Shown here: one piece after another, positions 42,570-54,039 of the stretch
How positions within the stretch are numbered: the first letter of the stretch is position 1
Layout: every line of letters starts with the position of its first letter
Source: Dipteris shenzhenensis
Lineage: Eukaryota; Polypodiophyta; Polypodiopsida; Gleicheniales
Strand: one strand, 5' to 3'
Assembly (NCBI GenBank): GCA_047967505.1
Contig: CM106541.1
Length of the DNA stretch: 64,000 nt
Made by a program: the position numbers and the translations under genes
The notes under the pieces: model-generated
Databases searched by the model: none
What the model saw: the letters and a program-made list of their open reading frames with translations, nothing else
What the model was told of the DNA's origin: nothing

Positions 42570-45175
42570 AATTTGATAGTAAGCATACCTCACAATATTA
42601 CTGATCTTGAATATAGCATTTCTAACATCTTCTTGTAAGCACCCTTTTATTGTAATTGGGAGGATGAACTATCAAAGCAACAAAGAAGTCATATCAACAA
42701 AATAACATAATCATAATTATGCTAATGCATCACGATTATCGGTACACTAATTCTATAGCTTAGAATACCTGTAAGGCCTTGTGCCAATCATGGGACTTGA
42801 GCCCACTCTCAGCCCACTAAGCTTATTGTCCTTTGAAAATGCTCCTTTCAAGCAACGCATGTACCCTATTGGTGTTTGAAAAGAGGCAATGTTTGCCTTG
42901 ACTGCTGCCTCCTCCCTCGTAGAGAGGATCCACATTGCTTTCGGGAGGATAACTTTTCCCAAAGCATGCACTTGGGGCCACAAATGAGACATCCTATTCA
43001 TAGCATGCAAGTCTTCTCGCACTCATCTCGAGTCTTTGGAACCAACCAAGTATGCCCAAATAGTAGCCCCCACATTCTTGAAGATATGCATGGGATCCAA
43101 GAGATGATTGATTTGTAACTGATCCCAATAAGGAAGCTCGTGAAAGATCGATAGCCTCTTCATAGTAGGAGGAGGTTCCTCTCCATTCGCCCTCCAAGCC
43201 TGAATCCAGTCACTTGCCTTCAAATATGATGGTGGTGGATCAAGCTGACCACGTGCAAGATGGTCTAGTGGAAGGTATCGAGCATGACCTTCATAAACAT
43301 TTTTCCTCATATGTTTGGAGTAGCATGCAAGTGATTTCAAACCCGGTCCACAAATAGGACAAGCATGGTACCCACTTGTAACAAGTCCTGCACGCGTCCA
43401 TAAATGTGGTAGTATAAAATATGCATGCGAAAGAGAGTCATAAAAGCATAATCCTATATTGTACATGTAGAGACACAACCACGTACCTGCGCACTCTCCA
43501 TATCCTGGGTAGTCATGCATGGTCCACATCAAGATACCCCTGACCAAAATATCATTGGTATGTCTAGGAGCTCTGGAAATATCAAAGACCCGCACTCCTC
43601 TCCATAATATCTGTAACTCCTCTATCAAAGGTGCCATGTACACGTCCATATTTTTTGCCTTATACTTCCCTGGCACAAGTAGCGCAAGTATGAGGTGTCC
43701 CTTTCTTATTGTTAGCCATGGTGGGATATTGTAATTCACCACGACTATGGGCCATGTCGACCAAGATGTCGAGCGTAACCCAAAAGGATTAACTCCATCC
43801 ATGGCAAGCCCAAAATGTAAGTCCTCACAAACTCTGGCCACTGATTGTCTATGTGCTTCCAAGCTGCACAATCTGTGGGAATCCTCAATGTGTCATCAGT
43901 GGACCGATGAGATGCATGCCCTGTCATTAACTTCACTATGAATTTGCATCGGAACATGTGCTGTATTCTTGCAATGATGGGAAAGTGTCTCAAGACCTTC
44001 TGCTCACCGTGCAAGTTATTTCTATATCGTTGTTCTCCATATTTCGGACAACTAGCCAAATCTCCATGCTCATGACGAAAGAGAATACAGTCATTATGGC
44101 AAGCATGGATGGTATCATAATCCATACCCACTATTGTTAGCATCTTCTTCACTTCATCTCTTGACTCGGGGGGGTCACTCATCATATGTAACCCTATCAC
44201 GTGAGTTCAACAGAAGGATATTTTTTATTCCTAAAATTTACATAAATAAATATACATAAGGGACTATTTAAAATAGTTTTGGAAAAAATTTACAGATTTG
44301 TATAGAAAAGGGGTACATTTTATTAATGAAAAAATTTATAGATAAGGGATTTTGAATATAGGCCTTGAACGCACGTGATATAGAGGGTTTATACATAGTG
44401 AACCCCCCGAGTCTCTTGATGTGGGCATGGTATTTGGTGCAGGCAACATCTTGTGGAGCAACCTATCACAATTCAAACATACATAGGCTTCGAATAATGA
44501 TGATTCGGTACACTAATCCATACATGATGATTCTCAAAACAAAAAATGTCCAAATAATGAGTCAAATTAATGCAAGAGCTAACCTCATTAAGGCCGAGAC
44601 ACTTGTATTTGACCACCCATACTTTACTTGCAGATTCAAGATTTTGAGACAAGCACGTAGTTTAAACATCCTAGCACCCTCGTACAACTATGTTGATTGC
44701 AACTCTCGCATTTTGACCTCAGACTCTGACATCATGTGTACACGGGATGTAGTGCCCCTAAAAATAAAATCCATCATGTCGACCATACCCTCGTCATCAT
44801 CCGAGAGACTATAGTCTTGCTCAAAGTGTGAAGGTATATGCATACCCTCATCAGCCTCCTCATCCTATTTTAAGATTTTGTGTAAATATAAGATCTTGTC
44901 TCAAGGTTTCGTATCATAATGGTATCCAATATTAACCATGAACTTAAATAGCTTTGACTTACCGATAATCCATCAACACATGCAACACCAACAGTGGGTA
45001 CTGGTTCGGGCTCCTCCCCATACATCCGCAAGTGGCACATGATAATACGACGTTGATGTCGTACTTCACTTGCAATGAGTGCAATGACAATACAACCTCT
45101 CCGTAAGCCACTTTGTGCTCCCGGGCATTGTTGCATCATTTGACGAGCTTCCACTCGTCCCTTCCATCTACACAC
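42570..45175 (-). pseudogene. CACTA TNP2-like transposase, decayed and 3'-truncated (copy B')
   Basis: Minus-strand homologue of the intact gene. Exon 1 (about 45,175-44,960) has the CMERYGEEPEPVP-type region, frameshifted; exon 2 (about 44,870-44,590) has an acidic stretch then GTTSRVHMMSESEVKMRELQ; exon 3 (44,430-43,490) has VGMDYDTIHACHNDCILFRH and, after a frameshift, LAMDGVNPFGLRSTSWSTWP; exon 4 (43,390-42,780) has the LLDPMHIFKNVGATIW, FQTPIGYMRCLKGAFSKDNK region; a short exon ends near 42,590. Homology stops at about 42,560, so the DUF4218 and DUF4216 exons are missing. Exon 3 is interrupted by a 247-bp MITE. Confidence 0.85.
44165..44411. mobile_element. 247-bp MITE with 8-bp target duplication
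   Basis: The ends are CTCGGGGGGGTCACT and AGTGAACCCCCCGAG, imperfect inverted repeats extending about 38 bp to CACGTG on both sides. The flanks are TCTCTTGA (44,157-44,164 and 44,412-44,419), and the uninterrupted homologue in element A has a single TCTCTTGA. An 8-bp duplication suggests a hAT-type transposase; a Mutator origin is possible. Confidence 0.85.
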
Positions 45176-45261
45176 TTATAAAATCACAACATAAGTTGTA
45201 AGGAAATATATTAACAGTAATAAAATAGCATTTATGAGCTTCTTTTTTAACTTTAAACAAT

Positions 45262-45420
45262 AAGTGTCCTGAAGCGTCACTATATAGTGACGTTTTGCTC
45301 TGTTCCGTCGCTATATAGTGACGATTTGCTCTATTCCATCGTTATATAGCAACGCTTTTAAATATAAGCGTCGCTATATAGTGACTGACCAGCATCGCTA
45401 TATAGCGATGCTGTAGGCTA
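45262..45420. repeat. Palindromic array at the centre of CACTA copy B'
   Basis: Four or five degenerate units of GTCGCTATATAGCGAC (for example gtcactatatagtgac and atcgctatatagcgat). It lies upstream of exon 1, followed on the right by sequence homologous (inverted) to the 5' leader of the PttA-like gene at 58,310-58,640. Confidence 0.85.
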
Positions 45421-47520
45421 AAACCTGAAACCCCGACACGCGGCGCTTTATTTAGCAATCTCTATTCTGAGAAAAGAAATCTTTTCTCCCACCTATATCT
45501 GACGACCTCGCTTTCCTCCTCTCTATTCTCCACTCCTCACTACTACTCACCCCTCTCCTAACACTTGTGCTCCCTCTCCACCCTTCTCCCTCTTTACTTG
45601 TGTGAAAAGAAGTTTTTCAAGAAGCTGAGTCTCTTTGAGCAATGTAGGTTCGTTTTTTGTGAGATTTCATTTTGTGAGTATTGAAGCATGTTTCTCCTTA
45701 TATTGCTAAGGCTATGTGCTAGTTTTCATGCTTGATTTTCAAGGGTTAAAGATAAAAAACGAGATTTTGTGAAAGTGTCCTCCAAACAGCCCACGATCAC
45801 CGTCGAGTATGAGGGTGTCAAGAAAGAGATTAGCGAGGAGTAAGTCACCTCTGTCATAGACATCAATGGAGGAGATAAGGGGGACTCAAGAGGCCGTGTG
45901 CGTCACCCTCAGGGAAGATGTTGAACAATCCTTCAAAGAAGGGAGGTGTAGAAATCGTGAGGGAAGGAGGTACTGGTAGTTTGCATGCATATTGAGAGGA
46001 GATGCCACTGGCCAAGGGCAGGACACGGGGATCCTTTGCAGAGATGTGCGACCTCCAGGCTCCTATCTGTGGAGAAATATGCTCACTATTATTGAGATAG
46101 AAGGAGGAAGATACTGTAGATTCCAAGAGCATGCAACACGGTCAAGCATCCTAGAACTTGGAAGCAGGTAGACGGAATCGGTGAAAACGAAAGAGATGCG
46201 AACCTGTCAAGCCTAAACCGCACGACTCCCAGCAATTCCTTCATGTACCTTGATGTCCATCACACTAGTGATACTGTTTACAGTTTGCCTCGAGAGCCCG
46301 AGGGAAGTAGACGAAAGAATATGTACAAGAGCTTGATGTAGGATGAGGGCTCTCAACTTTTAAGCTTGAGAGCGTTGTTGGAAACTGCTCAAGCTTGAAA
46401 GTTGAGAGCCGCCTCCTCAAGCTCATGACTCTTGACTTTCACGAATATCACTGGAGCAAGAAGATGAGTCTTGGGCAGAAGGCATTAAATTTGAGTAGGT
46501 GGCTCACACGAGCCACCACTTTGGATTCCCTAAGATCATTCATGTGCTTTGGATTCCCTAAGATCAGATTTCATTTAAACATATGAAATTTTTTTTCCTA
46601 AACCATTTTTTCATTTGACAATAAAAATCGATTGACGTTTTTCATGTGAAATGACAAAAGCTATTTTGCATTGTCATTTGACAAAGAAAATCTAAATCAA
46701 TGTGTAAGGGCCTATTCCCACTACTAGTTAGGGAGCACTAATTAAGGCTCTTCACGGCATGTTCACATAATTGTGCATTCCCAATGGCATTTAGACAATC
46801 TAGTTAAGTTAAATCTCCTACCGGTCCCTAAAATCCTACCGGTCCCTAAAAAATCCTTGTAAATTTAACCCTTCAAAATAGGTACTTTAAGGACTTTCGT
46901 GAAGAGAAAGAAGTTGGAATGTAGAAATTTTAATGGTTAACTTAAGGGTGAGCAGTGGGAATGCAACTTTAAGATTCTTGTTAAGAAAATTTTCATGGTC
47001 AAGATCAACTTGGAACTATACAACATGGGTACTCGTTTGAAAAGCCTTGAAAAGAAGAATCCATTGTGACCTTAACTTTAAAGGATGGACATTGGATTGA
47101 TGAGATAAACCATTTTGTATGAAAAATACCCCGAAATTTTTTGTTAGGACCACTTGGTGCATAACATAATGGGTTACCAATGGGAATGCAATTCTCTTGT
47201 TACTGTAGGCAGCCTTAAGAGGTGTTTTTGTTTGTTGAAGCCTCCTTCATCCATGTGTCTCCATCCGGATCGTTCATCTACATCTCTAAACGTTCCAGAC
47301 TCTATATTTGATTGAACCTTTTTTATTCATGTATTAATATAGCGAAGCGTGGCTTTTGCTGCCGGTAAAAAAATATGTTTGGCAAGGTTTCCTTCAAGCA
47401 AAGAGGAATTGCACCAGCTTCACGATTCCGTTGTCCAGGTACTTTCCTATTGTCTTACTTTTTTCTTGTCGTTTCTTTCGTAGGTAGGATGCTGCAGCAG
47501 ATAGATTTCTTTAGGTTGCA
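45421..47520. other. Decayed CACTA leader and unassigned sequence
   Basis: 45,421-45,780 matches, in opposite orientation, the leader of the PttA-like gene in element B, so copy B' had the same divergent gene pair. A fragment near 45,780-45,845 (ITVEYEGVKKEISEE) is coding-like but unassigned. 46,600-47,400 is AT-rich, with a small duplication (ctaccggtccctaaaa, at 46,820 and 46,840) and several tgggaatgcaa motifs that may mark a decayed DNA transposon. Confidence 0.4.
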
Positions 47521-49458
47521 GCGTTAATTGTCCCTCTGGCTTCCCTCATCCTCATTTTGCTGCCCGCCATTACGAATTCTCTCCATGCTCTCGCTCCTCC
47601 TCATCCTTCACCCTCCTCGTAGCTGCGGTCCACGCCATCCCTCCTCTATAGCCATCGTCCCTCCCTCCTTTCTTCCTACCTCATCCCAATCTGTACCTTT
47701 TTACGCTCGATAGCTAAGGGTGCTCTTGGCGTCGCAACTCTTCGTCCCTCACCCTCCTCTATAGTCGCGGTCCCTCCCTCCTCTGTAGTGGTCGTCACTC
47801 CCTCGTTTCCTGCTTTCTCAGCCAACCGTAATGACACATCCAAAATCGTTGCTCGTGATATTAACTCCAAACGCTCCAAGAAATCGTCGCTGGATCCTAG
47901 TCGAGGATCTCTTACCTTTGAATTGCGGAAGACCAGCGACGTTGTGGGGAAGCTTTAAAGGAAAGTTGTAGCTGCACCAGTGCTGAAGTGACTGTTCGCG
48001 TGCAAGTTGTAAGTACAAACTATAACTGAAACACAAAGGTTAACATAAATTTGAGATTGCGAAGACACGACATAAATTTTGATTGAGCATGCGATTGAGT
48101 TTCACTCGTAGCTTAAATAATGAATTTATTTTTAATGTATTGAAAATTACTGAGATAATTTCTGTTTTTGGTTCCCAATTCTTGATTCAATCTGCCCTCC
48201 GGAGAAGCAGCAGCTCTCACGAATTCTCAATATAGTAAGCTCCTCTAGAACCAAGTATTCTCTGCTGTAGTTTGTTGTGGCTCGCCCTCATCAATCCACT
48301 CCCCTTCGCTTCGCCTTTTCTTGGATCTTTGCCTTCTTCCTCCTTATCCTCGCTCCCCTCTTCTCCCTCACCCTTGTCGCTTGCCCCATTTGTGACCCTG
48401 CGTAGATAAAATTTCTGAGATAATTTCTCATTGTTGTTCCAGGTTCGTCATTCAACTGAACATCCGCAACAGTGGTAGTTCACACAGATTCTCAAGATAG
48501 TAAGCTCGTCAAGAACCAAGCATTCAATAGTGACTTCATCAATTAGCATGCAAGAGTCTAGCAATAAACCAAAGCTCAAGGTCTCAAACAAGAAGAACAT
48601 GGAGGCAATTAAAAAAAAGAATCTTCAAGCTCCGAAAAAGAAGAAAGTGAAGTTTGAGAGTCAACCCAATAAGCAGAACTACTATAATAAAGTTCCTTCG
48701 TCATATCTTGATGTCCTTCACCTATATGGCGAAGGAAATTTTGACTTTCCTTGTATGTAATCGAAGGGAAAATATATACGCTTGCGTGTGTCGATATTGA
48801 AAATTTTGAACGTGCTAATTCAATATTTGTTAAAAGTAGTAAGAACGACATTGTTCTTTAGATATACAATCCATTTTCAATGTATCTTTTTGCGCTTTGT
48901 AGAAGGACACCCATATATAGGTACTAAATTCTACTTGGATATCGCTTTCTCGTGGTGCAATACAAGAGAAACGAGTAACATTCAGGTACAAAATCAACAT
49001 CATGTGCATTGATGCTACGTCTTCGTGAAGCTACTAGACACTACTACTCTCAATGCTTGAAAACTCCATGCCCAGGGAAGGGCCCGTTCCCTCAGATTAT
49101 AACTCTTTGGAGAAGAAAGCACGCCGCCTCCCTGCCCAGACTATGTATGGTTACTATAATTATACTATATATTATAAGACGCACGTCTTTAATTCCTCAT
49201 TCTTACGCACCTTCTCATTGTTTCTTGATCTCACTTTATTTCATTACATTGCTTGAGGTCGTTTTGGTCTCCTCCAAGTTCCAATCGTCTCGACTCTCAG
49301 CATTCCAGTAGCAGCAGCAGAGAAGGTACTTTACTGCTCTCTATCTTTGTCATGCAATTGTTATTGAATTCTACAAAATTAACAAAGTACATGTGCGATA
49401 TTCATGATGCCTAGAATGTGTATCGATTAGTTTAACAAATCCAAAAAATTTAACTTAT
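47521..49458. other. Unassigned sequence upstream of the Helitron pseudogene
   Basis: No confident gene. A Lys-rich frame at 48,530-48,760 (KKNLQAPKKKKVKFESQP) may be an upstream exon. Two related segments around 48,215 and 48,500 (agattctcaagatagtaagctc type) form a diverged direct repeat. Confidence 0.35.
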
Positions 49459-51884
49459 ATGCTTGCACCTGCCGATAGGATAGCTACACATACAAGTGTC
49501 TCAAACATGAGGCAATCGATTATCGAGAGGTGTCACCTTGCTGTACAAAGAACGTTCAAAATGAAGAAACGTAAACTACAGCCATCGACAAGAAGCTCGC
49601 TCTTTCTAGATCAAACACTGGCAAACTGGAATAATGATTGCTCTCAACGAATTAAGAAGCTCCAATCTTGTGCTTCATGTGGAAAGTGTGAGCTGGCAGA
49701 AGTCACAAACTTTCACAATTCCAAAACACACTGGAATCAAACATAGTCCCTCCTCATTGCTTTTCCAATATCCTACTTCATGTGCAGGCAAAGAAAGCAC
49801 ATGGTGACTTGGCATCACAAATGTTTTGCAAGGGGTGCATCTCTCAGCCTTTTCGAAAGCTATACTCAGTTCCATACGAGGTCGACTATATACAAGGCAT
49901 CCTTTGCACAAATGTCTTCCACATGCAGATGTTATCACTATTAGATGTCAGTATAAATATCACCAAAGTGATGCAGTCATTGGCAGTAGGGCAGCTACCA
50001 TCAAGATCTTTGTTAGATATCCTCTCATTTGTTGGAATCGACAAGAGCAATTCTGTCAAAACACTGAACATTTCTTGACGGCCACTAGAGACATCCTCTC
50101 TTTGAATCTCACGTCGAACCCGTTGTTAAAGCAATACAAGACAATGCTAGAAAGACCTCATCCAAGACTAGGGATCAGTATTGTCTCATCAGATGCTATC
50201 GCAATAGTACTAGAAAAACACTATGCCAATTCTCCATTTGAGGCGATGGGTGTTGCACATGAAAGGAACTACTTCTCTATATTGGTACACATTGATCAAG
50301 TTCCCAATAAATCACAATTCTCTAGGCCTGCAACTAGAAACGTTGGATCGATCCTCATATGTACAGAAGAAAATCCAAGGGAGCAAGTGGCTGTCGCCAC
50401 AAGAAATAGAATGATAGAAGGCGAGGAGCTGACGATTGAGAGTGCCATGTTTCCTTTTCTTTTCCCTTTCGGCCATGGTTGGCACAATGGTCATCTTTTC
50501 TTCCATGAGTATTTGAAAATGAGGGTGTCTACATTCTTCTCGCTATTCACATTGTACAAGCCGTATCTCTTGCTAATGTATCAACTCCGTCAAGCATTTG
50601 TTGTAGTAAACGAGACACAAACAGCTATCCTTCAAAGAGACATCGATCAAAAGCATCGTGAAAGACCAAACGCAACAACTGAGGAGTTAATGAGGGACAT
50701 GATCAAATTTGAGATCCCAGCAACAATCCCAGGCTCTCCCTCCTGGCATTGAAGAAACCTGAAGGATATAATGGCAATGGTGGATCAGTGGGGTCTACCG
50801 CATATATTCTTGACATTAATGGCTGATGAGGTTACTGACACGCGATGGCTAGAGTTCGACAATCTCGAGCAACTCATAAAGCAATACAGCCCACAGTTCA
50901 CTTAGAGAGATTGTCATGTCGAGTGTGCCATGATTTTCCAATTTAGGTTGCAATAATTCTTGCACCAATACATTTTTACCAACGGCTTGCTAGGGAGAGT
51001 GAATCGTTACTTGATTAGGTATGAAATCCAAAATCATGGATCACGTCACGCACACATTATGCCATGGCTCCATGATGATGATGTTGATCAAGTTACAAAT
51101 GAAATAGACGCCCACGTTCCATATGAAGAAGACCAGGTTCCACAACTTTCACATGACTCTTCAGCGATGAAACTACGAAGAATGTTGCAAAGAAAGCAGA
51201 TCCATAATTGCAGTAGTTCTTACAGGTGCGATCCACAGATTTTTGGCAAATGCAAGTATGGCTTTCCATTTGATGACCATCCAGACACAAAGCCATCAGT
51301 AGATCCAAAGACACATCGATGGTTGTATTTCCATCCAAATCAAAAGCACCGAAATGTCATCCCGTACCATGCTGTAGTATTGTTACTATGGCAAGGACAT
51401 ATGAATATTCAAAGAATCACAAATGCTAGTCTGTTGTACAATCTGCTGCTAAAGTATGCTATGAAAATAGAACCGGTAGGCAGACTAAACCTAAATGTCG
51501 AGGACGCCAAGCGACTGTTGGGCCTTAACATGCTAGATCCATTGAAGCTAAAGATGATCTCAGCATACATCTTGTCAAAGTTGATGTCACCGACAGAGGC
51601 AACAATGACATGCTTGCAAGTACCAACAATCCATCGAAGTGAAGCTGCACACTCGATTGACTCCTCCCCTCCAGAGCTTCGTCAAAGATACTTGCAAAAC
51701 TATTGTGTCGCAACAATGCATCCAATTGACACTTACTGCGTGCGCCCAGCGATACTAGAGCACCTCACATTTCAGCAATATTGGAAATCCTTCATGCCCC
51801 AAAAGGAATGAAGGCGCAATAGAATCCATGTAACGATGAAGGATTTATTCGACAACTATGTATATCCCAACACACGGCTTGACA
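49459..51884 (+). pseudogene. Helitron Rep protein remnant, truncated by CACTA element B
   Basis: Helitron-type coding sequence: a Cys-rich N-terminal piece (SCASCGKCE), then FPFLFPFGHGWHNGHLFFHE (Helitron-like N domain), IPGSPSWH, DIMAMVDQWGLPHIFLTLMA plus DEVTDTRWLE, and the Rep region with RYEIQNHGSRHAHIMPWLHD, whose HAH (codons at 51,047 and 51,053) is the HUH metal-binding motif. Catalytic Tyr candidates are in LLYNLLLKYAMKIEP. In-frame stops at 50,750, 50,903 and 50,956 fit TGG to TGA, CAG to TAG and CAA to TAA. The helicase part is absent because coding sequence ends at the CACTA terminus at 51,885. It would act as a rolling-circle transposase if whole. Confidence 0.8.
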
Positions 51885-51984
51885 CACTACAAGGCATAGG
51901 CCATTTTCCGACGGAAATACCGATGCTTTTTACATTAAAATTTTTTTTTTTCACGGGTGCAAAGGTCGCTATAAAAGTCGTTAA

Positions 51985-52142
51985 AATCGTCGGAAAAGGA
52001 GCGTCGCTATAAACCGTCGCTATATAGCGACGCTGTTAATCGTCGCTATATAGCGACGATGACAAACGTCGCTATCTAGCGACTCTGTTAATCGTCGCTA
52101 TATAGCGACACTGGTAAACATCGCTATATAGCGACGATTAAC
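51985..52142. repeat. Subterminal palindromic array of element B
   Basis: Five units of GTCGCTATATAGCGAC or one-base variants, spaced by about 6-10 bp (gctgttaatc, gatgacaaac type). Located about 100 bp inside the terminus, the position of transposase-binding repeats in CACTA elements. Confidence 0.9.
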
Positions 52143-52149
52143 AGAAGTA

Positions 52150-52222
52150 AAAAAAAAGGGTTAGTGGGGCTAAACAGGGCTTCCTTTTGGCCCTGTTTAG
52201 TCCCACTAATCCTTTTTTTTTT
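52150..52222. repeat. Perfect-type hairpin
   Basis: Arms GGGTTAGTGGGGCTAAACAG and CTGTTTAGTCCCACTAATCC flanked by poly-A and poly-T, loop of about 8 bases. It may be a tiny foldback insertion or a transcription-end structure for the PttA-like gene. Confidence 0.8.
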
Positions 52223-52409
52223 TTTGTAATTACAAAAGAAAGTTTTTTATAACAAAATTTCCCTTGCTTGCAGGGTGATACAAAATTGTTCTTGTGAACG
52301 ATAAGGAAGAAATGCATATACATATACAACTGTGTTTGTAACAAAATTACCTTGTGAAAGGGCGATACAAAATTGCTCTAACGAGCGGATATACAAAATG
52401 CTACTACCA

Positions 52410-53988
52410 CTACTTATCCGAATCCGAATTCGAATCGTCTTGTTGGCCTGTTCCTTGGTCCTCGGCACCTACATCTTCTCCCTCGTCCCCGACACCTGCG
52501 TCTTCTTCCTCGTCCTCGGCACCTGCGTCCGATCCTTGCCCCTGTTGATTGCTCATCTCTGATGATGGGACGCTTGAGCTTTGATCCTAAGAGTGAACCA
52601 TATAAATCGAAAATTAGATTGGAACTTAAATTAAAAATTGAGATTACAAGTAGGAGTAAACTTATACCGTGCGAGCAGCCACCTCAGCCCAATCGACTGT
52701 TGCTCCCATTGCCTCTTGCTCAATGAACCACGGCTTTGTTTCTATCCGAAATGCGCGCCATGTCTCTGCATCCGTAGGAAGACGACCCATCGCAGCTTGC
52801 TGTGGATCCAATTTACGAGAGTTAGAGTTAGCTAAAGTGCATGTAATATGTAAGTAAAACAAATAGAACAATACATTAAATGGGAAGAAGTAGACTTACC
52901 ACGGTTGCCTCGAACGCATACCGTCCGCCTGCACCAAAGTGCGAAGTACCTACGACGTCCAGCCGTCTCTTCGCAGCCCTCCTCTGACCCTCGAACATTT
53001 CGGGATGGTCCCTATGTTGCTTCTTGAAGTACTTCGAATCAGCTTTGTCTACCCAGCTGGGTTTAGCCAACCCCTTTGTAATGGAAGTACGCATGGTTGA
53101 TCTGTGATACTTTAGGATCAAACCCATGCGCTCGAGCATATAATTGTTATTAAACTCCACATTTGGCGGATTAGGATATCTTTGTTTTAACTCATCGATC
53201 ACCGCCTGCTTCTTTTGGGCATCTTGATACCGCCAATCGATATTTATGCCGCTCTTGAAGTGATGACTCATCACCCGCCTCATGGCGGCCATCACTGCTT
53301 TGCCCTTTTTGTCTTCTATTATCTCTCCGACAGATGTGATTTGATAGGAGAGATCCCCTGATGAGTAAGGGGGACTGACGGTAGCAGAGTCTGAAGGAGT
53401 GGAAGCTGCGCGACCGCTTCCGGATCGAGGAGTAGCTGTGGGAGTAGGAGAGGGAAAGGGACCTGACTGATACTGTGTCTCTGGACCAAGTGGAGACCTA
53501 AAGGAGCGTGAGTGTGCTGACTCGTCTACATCTCCTGAGTCAGCACAACATGAGCCACCCATCCTACTCTTCCTTCCCTTGCGGGAGGCATGCGCAGGTG
53601 ATGATCCCGCGGTCGAAGGGGCGCGAGGGGATGGCTGGGCAGTACGTCCATCCGTCGGTGTAGGGGAAGGAATTGCGGAGGTCCTCTGAGAGAGCAGAGA
53701 GAAGAATCTCGCTGCCTCCTCATCGCTCATCTGTGCTACAAACTCGTCGGGAGTCCCGACAAAGCCATGCGCGGCTAGCAAAGGAGTTCCCTGAGGGGTA
53801 GTCGTAGTGCTACGTGGAAGAGGGGTCGGACCAGGGGTAGTCACAGTGCTAGGACCGAGAGGAGTCGGACCAGGGGTAGTCCTCGGGATAGTCGCCTGAG
53901 AGGAATCAAAGTCCTCTGGAGCATATAGATCATTAGCTCTCCTCCTGCGAGGCTGTCCGTACTCGTCCGATGAGCGACGTGATCCCAT
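52410..53988 (-). CDS. CACTA second-gene product, PttA/Transposase_24-like, intact
   Basis: Three coding exons: 53,988-52,900, 52,799-52,668 and 52,586-52,410, with consensus splice sites (GTAAGT after 52,900; GTATAAG after 52,668) and kept phase, giving 465 codons. The ATG at 53,988 lies just after a splice acceptor. The N-terminal ~200 residues are Pro/Ser/Thr-rich with TTPGPTPL repeats. Residues ~225-360 are the conserved part: IIEDKKGKAVMAAMRRVMSH, SGINIDWRYQDAQKKQAVID, YPNPPNVEFNNNYMLERMGL, KPSWVDKADSKYFKKQHRDH and AAKRRLDVVGTSHFGAGG, the pattern of plant En/Spm-type PttA proteins (Transposase_24). The C-terminus is acidic. Such proteins accompany TNP2 and, like TNPA, probably bind subterminal repeats. 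It is transcribed away from TNP2 in the same element. Confidence 0.85.
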
Positions 53989-54039
53989 GTCTAACATAGA
54001 CACAAACACGAAAACAGAAAACAAAAAACAAACATGAGC

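Noticed and set aside
45770-45850. HSP70-like fragment (ITVEYEGVKKEISEE)
   Set aside because: Resembles the region before the EEISSMVL motif of HSP70 only loosely; the following residues do not fit.
46600-47300. A second MITE or decayed hAT element
   Set aside because: Several tgggaatgcaa motifs occur, but I could not define paired termini or a target duplication.
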